Part shown: in pieces, positions 9,676-18,430 of the stretch
Position numbering within the stretch: the first letter of the stretch is position 1
Layout: every line of letters begins with the position of its first letter
Assembly (NCBI RefSeq): GCF_002280785.1
Contig: NZ_NCEQ01000001.1
Coordinates: 297,985-361,984, forward strand
DNA: 64,000 bases
Reading direction: 5' to 3'
Origin: Brevundimonas subvibrioides
GTDB taxonomy: Bacteria > Pseudomonadota > Alphaproteobacteria > Caulobacterales > Caulobacteraceae
Program-made: the position numbers and the translations under genes
Notes under the pieces: model-generated
Told to the model about the DNA's origin: nothing
The model's database searches: none
Seen by the model: only the letters and a program-made list of their open reading frames with translations

Positions 9676-11043
9676 TCAAAATAGGTCAGGCGGCGGCGTT
9701 TCGCCATGGATGGTTCCGGCAAGGTCGCTTTCCTGCGTCGTTTCGCCCGAGGACGCCCACCGGGCGAGGCTCAGACGGCGCGGCCCCAGGGTGCGAACCT
9801 CGGCCTTTCTCCATGCAAGAACCGGCGCACCCCCGCCGTCCCGGATCAGGACCGGCAGGGCCGCCCGCGCCCAGGCCGGAACCGCGTTCACGATAGCGCG
9901 ATCCGCCTTCGACAGGACGTTCAGGCGACCCAGCGCGGCAGTCGCGATCCAGCCGGGCTCGCGTCCGGTGATCTCATAACGACCGTCCCAGACGACAGAC
10001 ACGCCCGGGTGCAGGGCGATCTCGGCGGCGGGCCGACGGCGCATCTCGCCCGCCTCGCGGCCGACGATAACCGTCTCCCCCAGAGCCTCGACCCGCGCGC
10101 CGGCGAGGGTGGCGATGAAGTCTTCGCCTGACGCCAGCCGACCAGCGAGCGCCTCCAGCCGATCCCCGCGCGGCGGCGTCTCGTTTCCGGACGCACACAG
10201 CAGGGCCGCGGCCAGAGCCGCAGAGGGGGTTGAGCGATCCACCACGAATCCCTCTCCCAGTGGGAGAGGGATTGAGCGCACCACGGCCTGCCGTCGATCT
10301 TGCGCGAAAGGCTGAGGGGCAAGGCCCTCACCGGGACGCACCGGCCCCCTCACCCTTTCGGCTTGCGCATCGCTTCGCCCTGCGAGCCTCAAGCCCTCTC
10401 CCTCCGGGAAAGGGGTCAGGGCGGCACGCGCTCGTCCCCGCCCGAACACCGCATTCCCCGGATCCTCGATCCAGTCCTCCCCGGCCTGGCGCAGAATGGC
10501 ACGCAGCGCCTCGCGCCCCTCCCCCAGCATCGGGCGCAGCAGCATCAGCCCCCGCCCCTCCGGCCAGGCCGGCGATGGCGACCATTCCCGCAACCGGCCC
10601 AGGGTCGAGCCCCGCGCCCGCATCCAGTCGCCCTCGGCGATGTCATCGGCCGTGTGGGCGAACAGCACCACCTTCGCCCCCGCCTCGCGCGCGGCCTCCG
10701 CGATCAGGCCATGCCGGGCCCGGCGGGCGGCGGCGGGCAGGCCGGTCGACGGCTTCGCCCCCTCCCAGCGACGCTCGATCCAGTCCGCCCCCGACGCCCG
10801 GGCCGCCGCCTCGCAGCGCCGGCTCCAGTCGCGGCTGTCCGGGTTCAGCCGATGATCGACGGTGATCGCCAGCAGCCGCCGGCCGGACGCCCGGGCCCAG
10901 GCCGCCGCGATCCGCAGCAGAGCCATGGAGTCCCCGCCGCCGGACAGGGCCAGGGCCAGGGGATGATCGACATCCTTCTGAAGCCGCGCCTCCAGCCGCG
11001 CCGCGACCCGGCCTTCCAGCCCGGTCGGGTCGGTCGGGTTCAG
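9676..11043 (-). CDS. tilS: tRNA(Ile)-lysidine synthase with an in-frame repeat insertion
   Basis: The PP-loop motif ALSGGGDSMALL lies near the N-terminus, followed by TVDHRLN, the HTADD motif and RPMLGEGREALRAIL. TilS converts the wobble C of tRNA-Ile(CAU) to lysidine. The start is uncertain: no ATG, GTG or TTG lies in the right place, and the best candidate is a CTG at 11043 that overlaps the cpoB stop as CTGA. After WIEDPGNAVFGRGRARAAL the frame runs through a palindromic repeat element for about 60 residues (motifs such as PLPLGEG), then resumes as SAALAAALLCASG. The insertion falls between the catalytic and C-terminal regions and keeps the frame open. Confidence 0.9.
   Translation of the reverse strand: MNPTDPTGLEGRVAARLEARLQKDVDHPLALALSGGGDSMALLRIAAAWARASGRRLLAITVDHRLNPDSRDWSRRCEAAARASGADWIERRWEGAKPSTGLPAAARRARHGLIAEAAREAGAKVVLFAHTADDIAEGDWMRARGSTLGRLREWSPSPAWPEGRGLMLLRPMLGEGREALRAILRQAGEDWIEDPGNAVFGRGRARAALTPFPEGEGLRLAGRSDAQAERVRGPVRPGEGLAPQPFAQDRRQAVVRSIPLPLGEGFVVDRSTPSAALAAALLCASGNETPPRGDRLEALAGRLASGEDFIATLAGARVEALGETVIVGREAGEMRRRPAAEIALHPGVSVVWDGRYEITGREPGWIATAALGRLNVLSKADRAIVNAVPAWARAALPVLIRDGGGAPVLAWRKAEVRTLGPRRLSLARWASSGETTQESDLAGTIHGETPPPDLF
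10248..10425. repeat. Palindromic repeat element inserted in tilS
   Basis: Two palindromic parts are visible: a perfect hairpin with arms CCCTCTCCCA/TGGGAGAGGG at 10249-10271, and a degenerate longer copy with CCCCTCACCCTTTCGGC and CCCTCTCCCTCCGGGAAAGG at about 10345-10416. They match the arms of the intergenic repeats elsewhere in the window. It reads through in frame in tilS. Confidence 0.75.
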
Positions 11044-11897
11044 CGGCAGCCTGCCCGCGTGCGGGTATCGGCGGCTATGGCGCGCAGGGCCGGCGTCGAG
11101 GTCGCCTGATAGCGCCGGACGTATTCGCCCAGGGCCGCGCAGGCCTGAGCGTCCCGGTTCGTCGCTTCCAGCCCGCGCGCGAGCTTCAACGTCACCTCTC
11201 CGGCCCACGGCAGGGTCGGCCAGCCCGACAGGGCGGTGGCGTACTGCTGCACCGCGCCGGCCTGGTCTCCCGTGGCGCGGATGATGTCGCCGATGCGCCA
11301 GACGGCTTCCTTGCCCGACGGCGTGTCCGGCCAGTTGGTCGCCACAGCCTCCAGAGCGGCGCGCGAGGCGGCCGGGTCGGTCACGGCGCGGGCGGCGGCG
11401 AGGTCGGAGACCGCGTCCCCGGTCGGCGAGCGCGGCCCGCGCGCGGCCTCTTCGGCGGCTTCCTCGGCCGCGCGCCGGGCCGCTTCAGCAGCGTTCTCCA
11501 GCCGTTCGACGCGGTTGTCCGTATCGTTCAGCCGGCTGCGCAGGGCGGCATTGTCGCGGTCGCTCTCGTCCAGCTGGAAGGTCAGGCGCTCCAGGTCCGC
11601 GTTCACGCGCTGGACGGTCTGCTCCATGTCCTGAAGCCGGCGATCCATCTGCGACACGCGTCCCTGCAGGGCGATCAGTTCGGGATCGGATTCGACCACC
11701 AGGGGTTCGCCGACCTGATTGTTGCGCTGGATCAGGGCGCGCTCCAGCCGGCGCACGTTGCGGTCCAGGTTGTCCAGGCGGCGCACATCCCACTGGATGG
11801 CCGGCAGGGGCTGGGTCTGGGCGATCACCGCGCCGCCGATCAGGCCGAGGGCCACGGTCGCGAGGGCGATGTTCCGGAGGGAGAATGGGCTCTTCAT
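11040..11897 (-). CDS. cpoB: Tol-Pal system coordinator CpoB/YbgF
   Basis: 285 residues from the ATG at 11897. A signal peptide (NIALATVALGLIGGAVIAQ) is followed by a coiled coil of about 100 residues (VRRLDNLDRNVRRLERAL through DNRVERLENAAEAARRAAEE). The C-terminus is built of tetratricopeptide-like repeats with YATALSGWPTLPWAGEVTLKL and the terminal cysteine-containing TRAGCR. CpoB links peptidoglycan synthesis to outer-membrane constriction with Tol-Pal in the periplasm. Between it and pal an unrelated DUF3667 gene has been placed. Its stop overlaps the likely tilS start. Confidence 0.9.
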   Translation of the reverse strand: MKSPFSLRNIALATVALGLIGGAVIAQTQPLPAIQWDVRRLDNLDRNVRRLERALIQRNNQVGEPLVVESDPELIALQGRVSQMDRRLQDMEQTVQRVNADLERLTFQLDESDRDNAALRSRLNDTDNRVERLENAAEAARRAAEEAAEEAARGPRSPTGDAVSDLAAARAVTDPAASRAALEAVATNWPDTPSGKEAVWRIGDIIRATGDQAGAVQQYATALSGWPTLPWAGEVTLKLARGLEATNRDAQACAALGEYVRRYQATSTPALRAIAADTRTRAGCR

Positions 11898-11955
11898 GGC
11901 ACTACAGCTTTCACCGATTTGAGGCCGCCGCAAGGCGTCAGGCGTCCGAACGATC

Positions 11956-13065
11956 CTAGCCGGTCAGTCCCAGCAAGATGATCGCCGCGACGAACAGCGA
12001 GATCGTGATGGTGCAGAAGATCAGCAGGAAGACCGTCCGCCACAGCGCCGAGAACACCGACAGGCCGTAGGTTCCCTTCAACTGGGCGAACATGTGCGCG
12101 GGCACTGAAAGGCAAAGCAGGCTGCCGATCGCCCCGGCGAACCACCCGTCCAGCCGCCCCAGCCCCATGACCATCATGGTCAGGATGGACATGAAGGTCA
12201 GGGAGTAAAGCACGAACACACCATGGTCGTACCAGGTGAAGCCCCGCCTCCAGACGAACAGCAGCCAAACGAACGGGATCGACAACGGCACGAGCAGGAA
12301 GGCGAATTTATAGGCCGTCTGCTGGATTTTATAGACGGCGAAGTCGGGGTTCGCGAGCTTGTGGATCACCTTCTCCTGCATCTTCTTGTCGCCCAGCCCG
12401 ACGGTGATGTTTCCATCGTGGGCCGCGTCCGCGAGACTGGCCTGCCAGCTGCCCGGAGACAGTCCGTCCGCGCGCGGACCCGCGGCCTTGGCCTCCTCCA
12501 GGGCGCGCAGCCCCCCCTCGGCGCCCTCGACCGCCGCCCGCATGCCGATGACCATTCCGTCCGCGCCCGGGGCGCCGGCGGCAACCTGCGCCTCGGCCTC
12601 CACCAGTTCGGCACGGGCCTCGGCCACGCCTTCTCGCGCGGCCGCGATCCGATCCTCCAGCGGCGGCATCTGGATCGCGGTCGATCCGGCGCCGAAGCTC
12701 AGGGCGAAGAACATCAGAAAGACGGTGAACAGGAAGATGGCCAGCGGGGACACGTAGCGGGTCCGCTTGCCCTCGATCCACTCGCGCGTCAGCCGGCCGG
12801 GATTGGCGACCAGCAGCGGCAGGGTGCGCCAGATGCGGGCGTCGAAATGCATGACGCCGTGCAGCAGTTCCTCGCCGAGGTGCAGCAGGGTCCGGTGGAC
12901 GTGGGTCGGCTGGCCGCAGTTGGCGCAGAAATTGGCCGTGGTCGGCTCGCCGCAGTCGCTGCAGGTCCCGGCATGGTCGTCGCCTGCGACGCCGGCCGGC
13001 TTCTCGACCGCCCCCGCGATCAGGGCGCCGGTCGCCAGACCGCCCGCCGCATCGATATCCACCAT
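11956..13065 (-). CDS. DUF3667 zinc-ribbon membrane protein
   Basis: 369 residues from the ATG at 13065, which has a GGAGGG Shine-Dalgarno. The N-terminal zinc ribbon CSDCGEPTTANFCANCGQ has two CxxC pairs. It is followed by the DUF3667 core TLLHLGEELLHGVMHFDARIWRTL, KRTRYVSPLAIFLFTVFLMF, then a charged coiled segment and about four C-terminal membrane helices. The function of the family is unknown. The gene interrupts the usual pal-cpoB neighbourhood and is flanked upstream by a palindromic repeat, so it may have been inserted into the tol operon in this lineage. Confidence 0.85.
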   Translation of the reverse strand: MVDIDAAGGLATGALIAGAVEKPAGVAGDDHAGTCSDCGEPTTANFCANCGQPTHVHRTLLHLGEELLHGVMHFDARIWRTLPLLVANPGRLTREWIEGKRTRYVSPLAIFLFTVFLMFFALSFGAGSTAIQMPPLEDRIAAAREGVAEARAELVEAEAQVAAGAPGADGMVIGMRAAVEGAEGGLRALEEAKAAGPRADGLSPGSWQASLADAAHDGNITVGLGDKKMQEKVIHKLANPDFAVYKIQQTAYKFAFLLVPLSIPFVWLLFVWRRGFTWYDHGVFVLYSLTFMSILTMMVMGLGRLDGWFAGAIGSLLCLSVPAHMFAQLKGTYGLSVFSALWRTVFLLIFCTITISLFVAAIILLGLTG

Positions 13066-13127
13066 CGCCCCCTCCACGCACGCTGCACCCTCTGTGCAGT
13101 GCAGCGGAGGAGCGAGCAAGGGCGGAT

Positions 13128-13280
13128 CTGTCTCCTCCCCGTGCGAAGCATGGGGAGGTGGATCCGTAGCGAAGCGAAGGAGACGGAGGGGGTCTTGCCG
13201 CTCCTCAGAACCCCTCCTTCAGCTCGCAAAGGGGCTCGCCGACACCTCCCCATGCGCAAGGGCGCACGGGGAGGAGACAG
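13128..13280. repeat. Palindromic repeat element between pal and the DUF3667 gene
   Basis: The terminal arms CTGTCTCCTCCCCGTGCG and CGCACGGGGAGGAGACAG are perfect inverted repeats about 153 bp apart outer edge to outer edge. The interior holds GGAGACGGAGGGGGT and its counterpart AACCCCTCCTTC. Transcripts leaving pal must cross it. Confidence 0.85.
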
Positions 13281-13286
13281 GTTTTT

Positions 13287-13844
13287 CTATTGCGCGCCCG
13301 AAACGATCGCGGTGTGGCCGTTGCGGTTGCGGGCCCACGAGTCCTCGGTGGCGCCTTCCGCGATCGGGCGCTCCTTGCCGAAGCTGATCGTGTCGATCCG
13401 CCCGGCCGAGACGCCGCGTTCGATCAGATAGTTGCGGATCGATTCGGCGCGGCGGGCGCCCAGGGCCAGATTGTATTCGCGGGTGCCGCGTTCGTCGGCA
13501 TTGCCCTCGATGCGGACCGTGATCTGCGGATAGCGGGCCAGCCAGGCCGCCTGGGCGTCCAGGCGCGGATAGGCCTCGGGGCTGACCGAATAGGAATCGA
13601 GGTCGAAATAGATCCGGTCGCCGACGTTGACGACGAAGTCCTGTTCCGAGCCGGGCGCGCCGGAGCCGATATTGCCGCCGTCGATGCCGCCGTTGCCGGG
13701 GCCCGGGTAGGCGGGGTTGTCGATCGCCGGTCCGCCCGTGCCGTCAGCGACGCCGGTCACCGGGCGGCGAGGCGCGCAGGCGGCCATCGACAGGGCGACC
13801 AGACCGACCAATGCGAACCTGGTCATGTTGGATGCGGTCATCAT
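13287..13844 (-). CDS. pal: Peptidoglycan-associated lipoprotein Pal
   Basis: 185 residues. An AGGAG Shine-Dalgarno 8 bases upstream supports the ATG at 13844. The lipoprotein signal ends LVALSMAAC, with lipidation at that cysteine. The OmpA-like domain reads RIYFDLDSYSVSPEAYPRLDAQ, ITVRIEGNADERGTREYNLALGARRAESIRNYL and the final RNRNGHTAIV, including the NADERGT and LGxRRA motifs that bind diaminopimelate. Pal anchors the outer membrane to peptidoglycan and is the end point of the Tol energy chain. It lies 116 bp after tolB. Confidence 0.97.
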   Translation of the reverse strand: MMTASNMTRFALVGLVALSMAACAPRRPVTGVADGTGGPAIDNPAYPGPGNGGIDGGNIGSGAPGSEQDFVVNVGDRIYFDLDSYSVSPEAYPRLDAQAAWLARYPQITVRIEGNADERGTREYNLALGARRAESIRNYLIERGVSAGRIDTISFGKERPIAEGATEDSWARNRNGHTAIVSGAQ

Positions 13845-13960
13845 CGAGTCATCTCCTGATTGGCGGTCCTGCGAAGCTTGAGCATAGGTCGCGAACCGTG
13901 GCTATTGTCTGCGCCGTCACCGGCGATAACGCATTGTTGTTCGGGAAGGTCCCGAGCGGT

Positions 13961-15370
13961 CTAGGAAGAACAGCTGTCGGCGCCCTGGCCGACGCCGAGG
14001 TTGTTGGGGCTTTCGTCCAGCAAGGGCGACCAGGCGGGATCGGACCCCCGCCCCTGGTAGCCGGACTGGGCGATGACGCGGCCGGACAGATCGACCATCC
14101 ACAGGTTGGTGTTCCCGCCGCGCGTCTGGCGCGAGAACATCAGATACCGGCCGTTGGGGGCCCAGGACGGGCCTTCCTCGAAATAGGACCGGCTCAGCAT
14201 CCGCTCGCCGGAGCCGTCGATGTTCATCACCCCGATGCCGAACTGACCGCCGCCCGACTTGGTGAAGGCGATCAGGTCGCCGCGCGGGCTCCAGGCCGGC
14301 GCCGTATAGCTGCCGCCGCCTCTGCTGATCGGACGCTGGCCCGAGCCGTCGGCATTCATCACATACAGGCGTGGAGTCCCCGTCCGGTCGGAGTTGAACA
14401 CGATCCGCGTCGCGTCGGGGCTGAAGGACGGCGAGGTGTCGATGCCGGGATCACTGGTCAGGCGCGACAGCTGCCGGGTCCCCAGGTTCATCACATAGAC
14501 GTCGGTATTGCCGCCCCGGATGATCGAGAAGGCCACCCTGGACCCGTCGGGCGAATAGCGCGGCGCAAACGCCTGGCCTTCGAACTCGCCCAGGCTTTCG
14601 CGGCGGCCCGTGGTCAGGTTGTAGAGGTAGATGCGGCTGTAGTCCTCGCCCAGCGCCATATAGGTGATCTCATCCGGGTTGGACGAGAAGCGCGGCGTCA
14701 GGATGATCTCCGACCCGTCGGTCAGGAAGACGGGATTGTAGCCGTCCTGGTCCACGATCGCGAGGCGTGACAGGCGGTTCAGCTCGGTGCCGCTCTCGGC
14801 GACATAGATGATGCGGGTGTCGAAGATGCCGGTCTCGCCGGTCATCCGGGCATAGACCACGTCGGCGATCTTGTGCGCGATCCGGCGCCATTGCTCGGGC
14901 GTAGCGGTGAAATTGTAGCTGACCAGCTGGCACTGACGGTACGGGTCGTAAAGGCGGAAGCCGAAGTCGTTGCGGCCGTCCGGGCGCGGCGTGACCGAGC
15001 CGTACAGCACGGCCTGGGCGCCGATCTGGGTCCACTGCGGGAAGTTCGGCGCATTGGCCAGGCTCAGATTGGTCTCGATGAAGCTGGCCGGGTTGATCGG
15101 CTCGAAGAAGCCCGAGCGCCGCAGGTCGCCCGACAGGACGTCGGCGATCGACGTGCCGTTCTGGCCGCTGAAGGGCGCGACCGCGATCTGGAACGGACGC
15201 AGCACCCCCTGGTCGATCTCGACCTCGATCGGTTCCCCGGTCTGGGCCGGCTGGGCCTGGGTCTGCTGGCGCGACGGACCGTTCAGGTCACGGGCGGACT
15301 GGGCCTGCGCGAAAGAGGTCGCCGCGATGCCGATGGCCGCGACGGTGCTCAGAAGCAGGTTCAGACGCAT
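13961..15370 (-). CDS. tolB: Tol-Pal system beta-propeller protein TolB
   Basis: 469 residues from the ATG at 15370, chosen because [23 protein letters not shown] is a clear signal peptide. An N-terminal domain ([29 protein letters not shown]) precedes a six-bladed propeller whose repeats read [42 protein letters not shown] and [16 protein letters not shown]. TolB is a periplasmic partner of Pal and TolA. It is separated from tolA by 365 bp that contain a palindromic element, unlike the tight spacing in tolQ-tolR-tolA. Confidence 0.97.
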   Translation of the reverse strand: MRLNLLLSTVAAIGIAATSFAQAQSARDLNGPSRQQTQAQPAQTGEPIEVEIDQGVLRPFQIAVAPFSGQNGTSIADVLSGDLRRSGFFEPINPASFIETNLSLANAPNFPQWTQIGAQAVLYGSVTPRPDGRNDFGFRLYDPYRQCQLVSYNFTATPEQWRRIAHKIADVVYARMTGETGIFDTRIIYVAESGTELNRLSRLAIVDQDGYNPVFLTDGSEIILTPRFSSNPDEITYMALGEDYSRIYLYNLTTGRRESLGEFEGQAFAPRYSPDGSRVAFSIIRGGNTDVYVMNLGTRQLSRLTSDPGIDTSPSFSPDATRIVFNSDRTGTPRLYVMNADGSGQRPISRGGGSYTAPAWSPRGDLIAFTKSGGGQFGIGVMNIDGSGERMLSRSYFEEGPSWAPNGRYLMFSRQTRGGNTNLWMVDLSGRVIAQSGYQGRGSDPAWSPLLDESPNNLGVGQGADSCSS

Positions 15371-15517
15371 TGATGTCTCCAGGCGCAGCGAGGATGTCCC
15401 GGTCCTTATCGCCAGACCGTGTGACAAACGCCAGCATGGCGGCGAATGGGGCGACTTTCGGGACGGCAACCTTTGCCGGGCGAAGCGTCAGGGATGGTCA
15501 GGCCGCATTTTTCTTTC

Positions 15518-15664
15518 GTCATCCTCCGGCGCGAAGCGACCGGGGGACGCAGCGGCGCGCGAGAGCGCGAACCTGCCGCGCACATCGCTGCTTCCCACAG
15601 CGTGCCTGAACAGATCGCCTTCGGCGCCTCCCCCGGTCCGATCTCCGATCGGCCGGAGGATGAC
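15518..15664. repeat. Long inverted repeat in the tolA-tolB gap
   Basis: GTCATCCTCCGGC at 15518-15530 pairs with GCCGGAGGATGAC at 15652-15664. Inside the right arm, CCCCCGGTCCGATCTCCGAT recurs almost unchanged at 30505, so this is a second repeat family. The rest of the 365-bp gap (15371-15735) shows no convincing gene. Confidence 0.7.
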
Positions 15665-15735
15665 GATGGGTCCCCCGGTCTGCGCCGCGCAGGCGCGGCT
15701 TGCCGGAGGAAGACGAAAGAGGGGAGCAGTCCGCC

Positions 15736-16566
15736 TCACCGGTTGCGGCACGCCCGTTCCGCATTGAACGTCGGCCGGAACGCGCCGCCGGGGAAACCCG
15801 CGGGCACGTCGAAGGGCGCGGTCTGGCGGATGGCGCGGAGAGCCTGGTCGGCGGCGGCGCGATAGACGCTGTCGGAGCGCGGATTGCGCAGGGTCGGTCC
15901 CGCCGTGATCCGGCCGTCGGCGGACAGCGTCACGTCCATCTCGATCCGCAACTGGTTCGCGCCCGGGATGTCGCAGGGCAGGGTCCAGTTCGGATAGACC
16001 TGGTTGAAGATGGCGGTCAGCTGAGGCCCGGTGGCCTGGGGCGCGCGGCCGGCGCCCTGCTGGCCCGTGGGCGCGCGGGGTCCCGGGGTCGGCGCGGGAC
16101 GGCGCGGACCCGCCAGCGAATCCAGATCCAGCGAGGGCTCGGTGCGACTCGGCGGCGCGGGCCGCGGCGGGGTGGGCGCCGTGCGAGGCGGGGTCGGACG
16201 CGGCGGCGCCGGACGCGGCGGCGTAGCGGTCGGCGTGGGTCGGGGCGGCGTCGGACGCGGGGTCGGCGCAGGCGTCGGGCGCGGTGCGGGCGGGCTGGGG
16301 GCCGGCGGGGCGGGCGCGGGTGGCGTCGGTTCGGGCGGAGCCTCGACCGGCGCGGTCGCCGCCTCGTCCGTGACCAGCTCCTCGGACGGATTGTCGGGCG
16401 CCGCGGCCTCGACCACTTCGGACGAGACGATCGACACCGGCACCGACGACACCGTCGGCAGGATCTCGGCCTCGCTCTCGGGCCAGCGGATCAGGAACAT
16501 CGCCGCCACGCCCGCATGCAGCAGCAGCGCGCCGAGGATCGCCGGTGACGGACGCGAGGCCGCCAT
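15736..16566 (-). CDS. tolA: TolA-like cell-envelope protein with TonB-type C-terminus
   Basis: 276 residues. A single N-terminal membrane helix (PAILGALLLHAGVAAMFLI) is followed by an acidic stretch and a Pro/Ala/Thr-rich spacer of about 130 residues (runs such as PTPAPTPRPTPPRP). The C-terminal TonB/TolA domain contains LPCDIPGANQLRIEMDVTLSADGRI, RNPRSDSVYRAAADQALRAI and GAFRPTFNAERAC. It spans the periplasm to connect the TolQR motor with TolB-Pal. It begins 3 bp after tolR ends. The proline spacer replaces the helical Ala/Lys-rich domain of the E. coli protein, which is usual in alphaproteobacteria. Confidence 0.93.
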   Translation of the reverse strand: MAASRPSPAILGALLLHAGVAAMFLIRWPESEAEILPTVSSVPVSIVSSEVVEAAAPDNPSEELVTDEAATAPVEAPPEPTPPAPAPPAPSPPAPRPTPAPTPRPTPPRPTPTATPPRPAPPRPTPPRTAPTPPRPAPPSRTEPSLDLDSLAGPRRPAPTPGPRAPTGQQGAGRAPQATGPQLTAIFNQVYPNWTLPCDIPGANQLRIEMDVTLSADGRITAGPTLRNPRSDSVYRAAADQALRAIRQTAPFDVPAGFPGGAFRPTFNAERACRNR

Positions 16567-16569
16567 GGC

Positions 16570-17037
16570 TCAGCCTTCCCCGCCCGGAGCCGGTTCCGCC
16601 GTGTCGGTGATCAGGTTCAGCTTGGTGAAGCCGGCCGCCGACAGCCGGGCCATGACCCGCGCCACGGCCTGATAGGGCGCGCGGCCGTCGGCCCGGACGA
16701 AGATCGACAGCTCCTCGCGGTCCACGCCATCGGCCGCATCCGCGACCCGGTCGGTCAGGGCGTCGTAGGCCGTCTCGTCGCGCTGGACGAAGATCGCGCC
16801 CTCGCGGTCGATCGACACCGTCACCGGCGGCTTGTCGGTCTCGACCGCGCTGGCCTCGGTCTTGGGCAGTTCCACCGGAACGCCGACGGTCAGCAGCGGC
16901 GCCGAGATCATGAAGATGATCAGCAGAACCAGCATCACATCCACCAGGGGCGTGACGTTGATCTCGCTCAGCGGCCGTTTGCGGGCGCGGCGTCGGCCCC
17001 GAACGTGGCCTCCGCCTCCGCCTCCACCCATCGCCAT
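16570..17037 (-). CDS. tolR: Tol-Pal motor protein TolR (ExbD family)
   Basis: 155 residues. A Gly/Arg-rich N-terminus leads to LSEINVTPLVDVMLVLLIIFMIS, in which the aspartate of PLVDVMLV is the proton-carrying residue of the single helix. The periplasmic part has VELPKT, ISIDREGAIFVQ-like VSIDREGAIFVQRDET and LSIFVRADGRAPYQAVARVMA. It works with TolQ as a proton-driven stator. It is 3 bp from both tolQ and tolA, so the three are co-translated. Confidence 0.96.
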   Translation of the reverse strand: MAMGGGGGGGHVRGRRRARKRPLSEINVTPLVDVMLVLLIIFMISAPLLTVGVPVELPKTEASAVETDKPPVTVSIDREGAIFVQRDETAYDALTDRVADAADGVDREELSIFVRADGRAPYQAVARVMARLSAAGFTKLNLITDTAEPAPGGEG

Positions 17038-17040
17038 GGC

Positions 17041-17826
<786 letters not shown>

Positions 17827-17971
17827 GGGCGGATCCTGGGGAGAACAGTCGGATTCTATCGAGCCACGTGGCGTGGCGGTTCTATGGCCGAAGGGCCGAT
17901 GGAGCGGCCGTCGATTCCTGACGACCGCCGGTCTGCGGCGGAATGGCCACGGAAACGGGCGCTACCGGAGT

Positions 17972-18430
17972 CTAGCCAGCGTCGCCCTGTTGCGCCAGCC
18001 AGGGCGTCACCGCCTCGACCAGCGCCCTGGTCGGACGTCGCGGCCGCCCGTCCAGGTGGATGCAGACGGCGGTGACATCGGCCCGGCACAGCGCCTGCCC
18101 GTCCCGCTCGATCATCTGGGAGATCATCAGCCGCACGCCCTTGATCGCGTCATAGGTGGTGCGCACCACCAGGGCGTCATCGATCCGCGCGGGCTTTATG
18201 AAATGCAGTTTCATCTCCGCCACCACAAAGGCCAGCGGCGGATCGATCTCCAGCAGCTGCGCATGGCCGATGCCCGCCAGCCTCAGGAAATCCGACCGCC
18301 CGCGCTCGAAATAGCGGACGTAGTTGGCGTGATAGACCACCCCGGTGAAGTCGGTGTCCTCGTAATAGACCCGTAGCGGCAACAGGTGCGCGCGGCCCTC
18401 GAAGCGGCCGGCGGTGGGAAGGTCGGTCAT
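17972..18430 (-). CDS. ybgC: YbgC-type acyl-CoA thioesterase
   Basis: 152 residues from the ATG at 18430, which overlaps the upstream gene stop as ATGA. The hot-dog fold is recognised by LRVYYEDTDFTGVVYHANYVRYFERGRSDFLR, where the YxDTDxxGxVYHxxY motif holds the catalytic aspartate. It is the gene conventionally preceding tolQ; in E. coli it hydrolyses short-chain acyl-CoA or acyl-ACP and associates with phospholipid synthesis. Here a 145-bp gap separates it from tolQ, and it appears instead coupled to the upstream alpha/beta hydrolase. Confidence 0.95.
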   Translation of the reverse strand: MTDLPTAGRFEGRAHLLPLRVYYEDTDFTGVVYHANYVRYFERGRSDFLRLAGIGHAQLLEIDPPLAFVVAEMKLHFIKPARIDDALVVRTTYDAIKGVRLMISQMIERDGQALCRADVTAVCIHLDGRPRRPTRALVEAVTPWLAQQGDAG

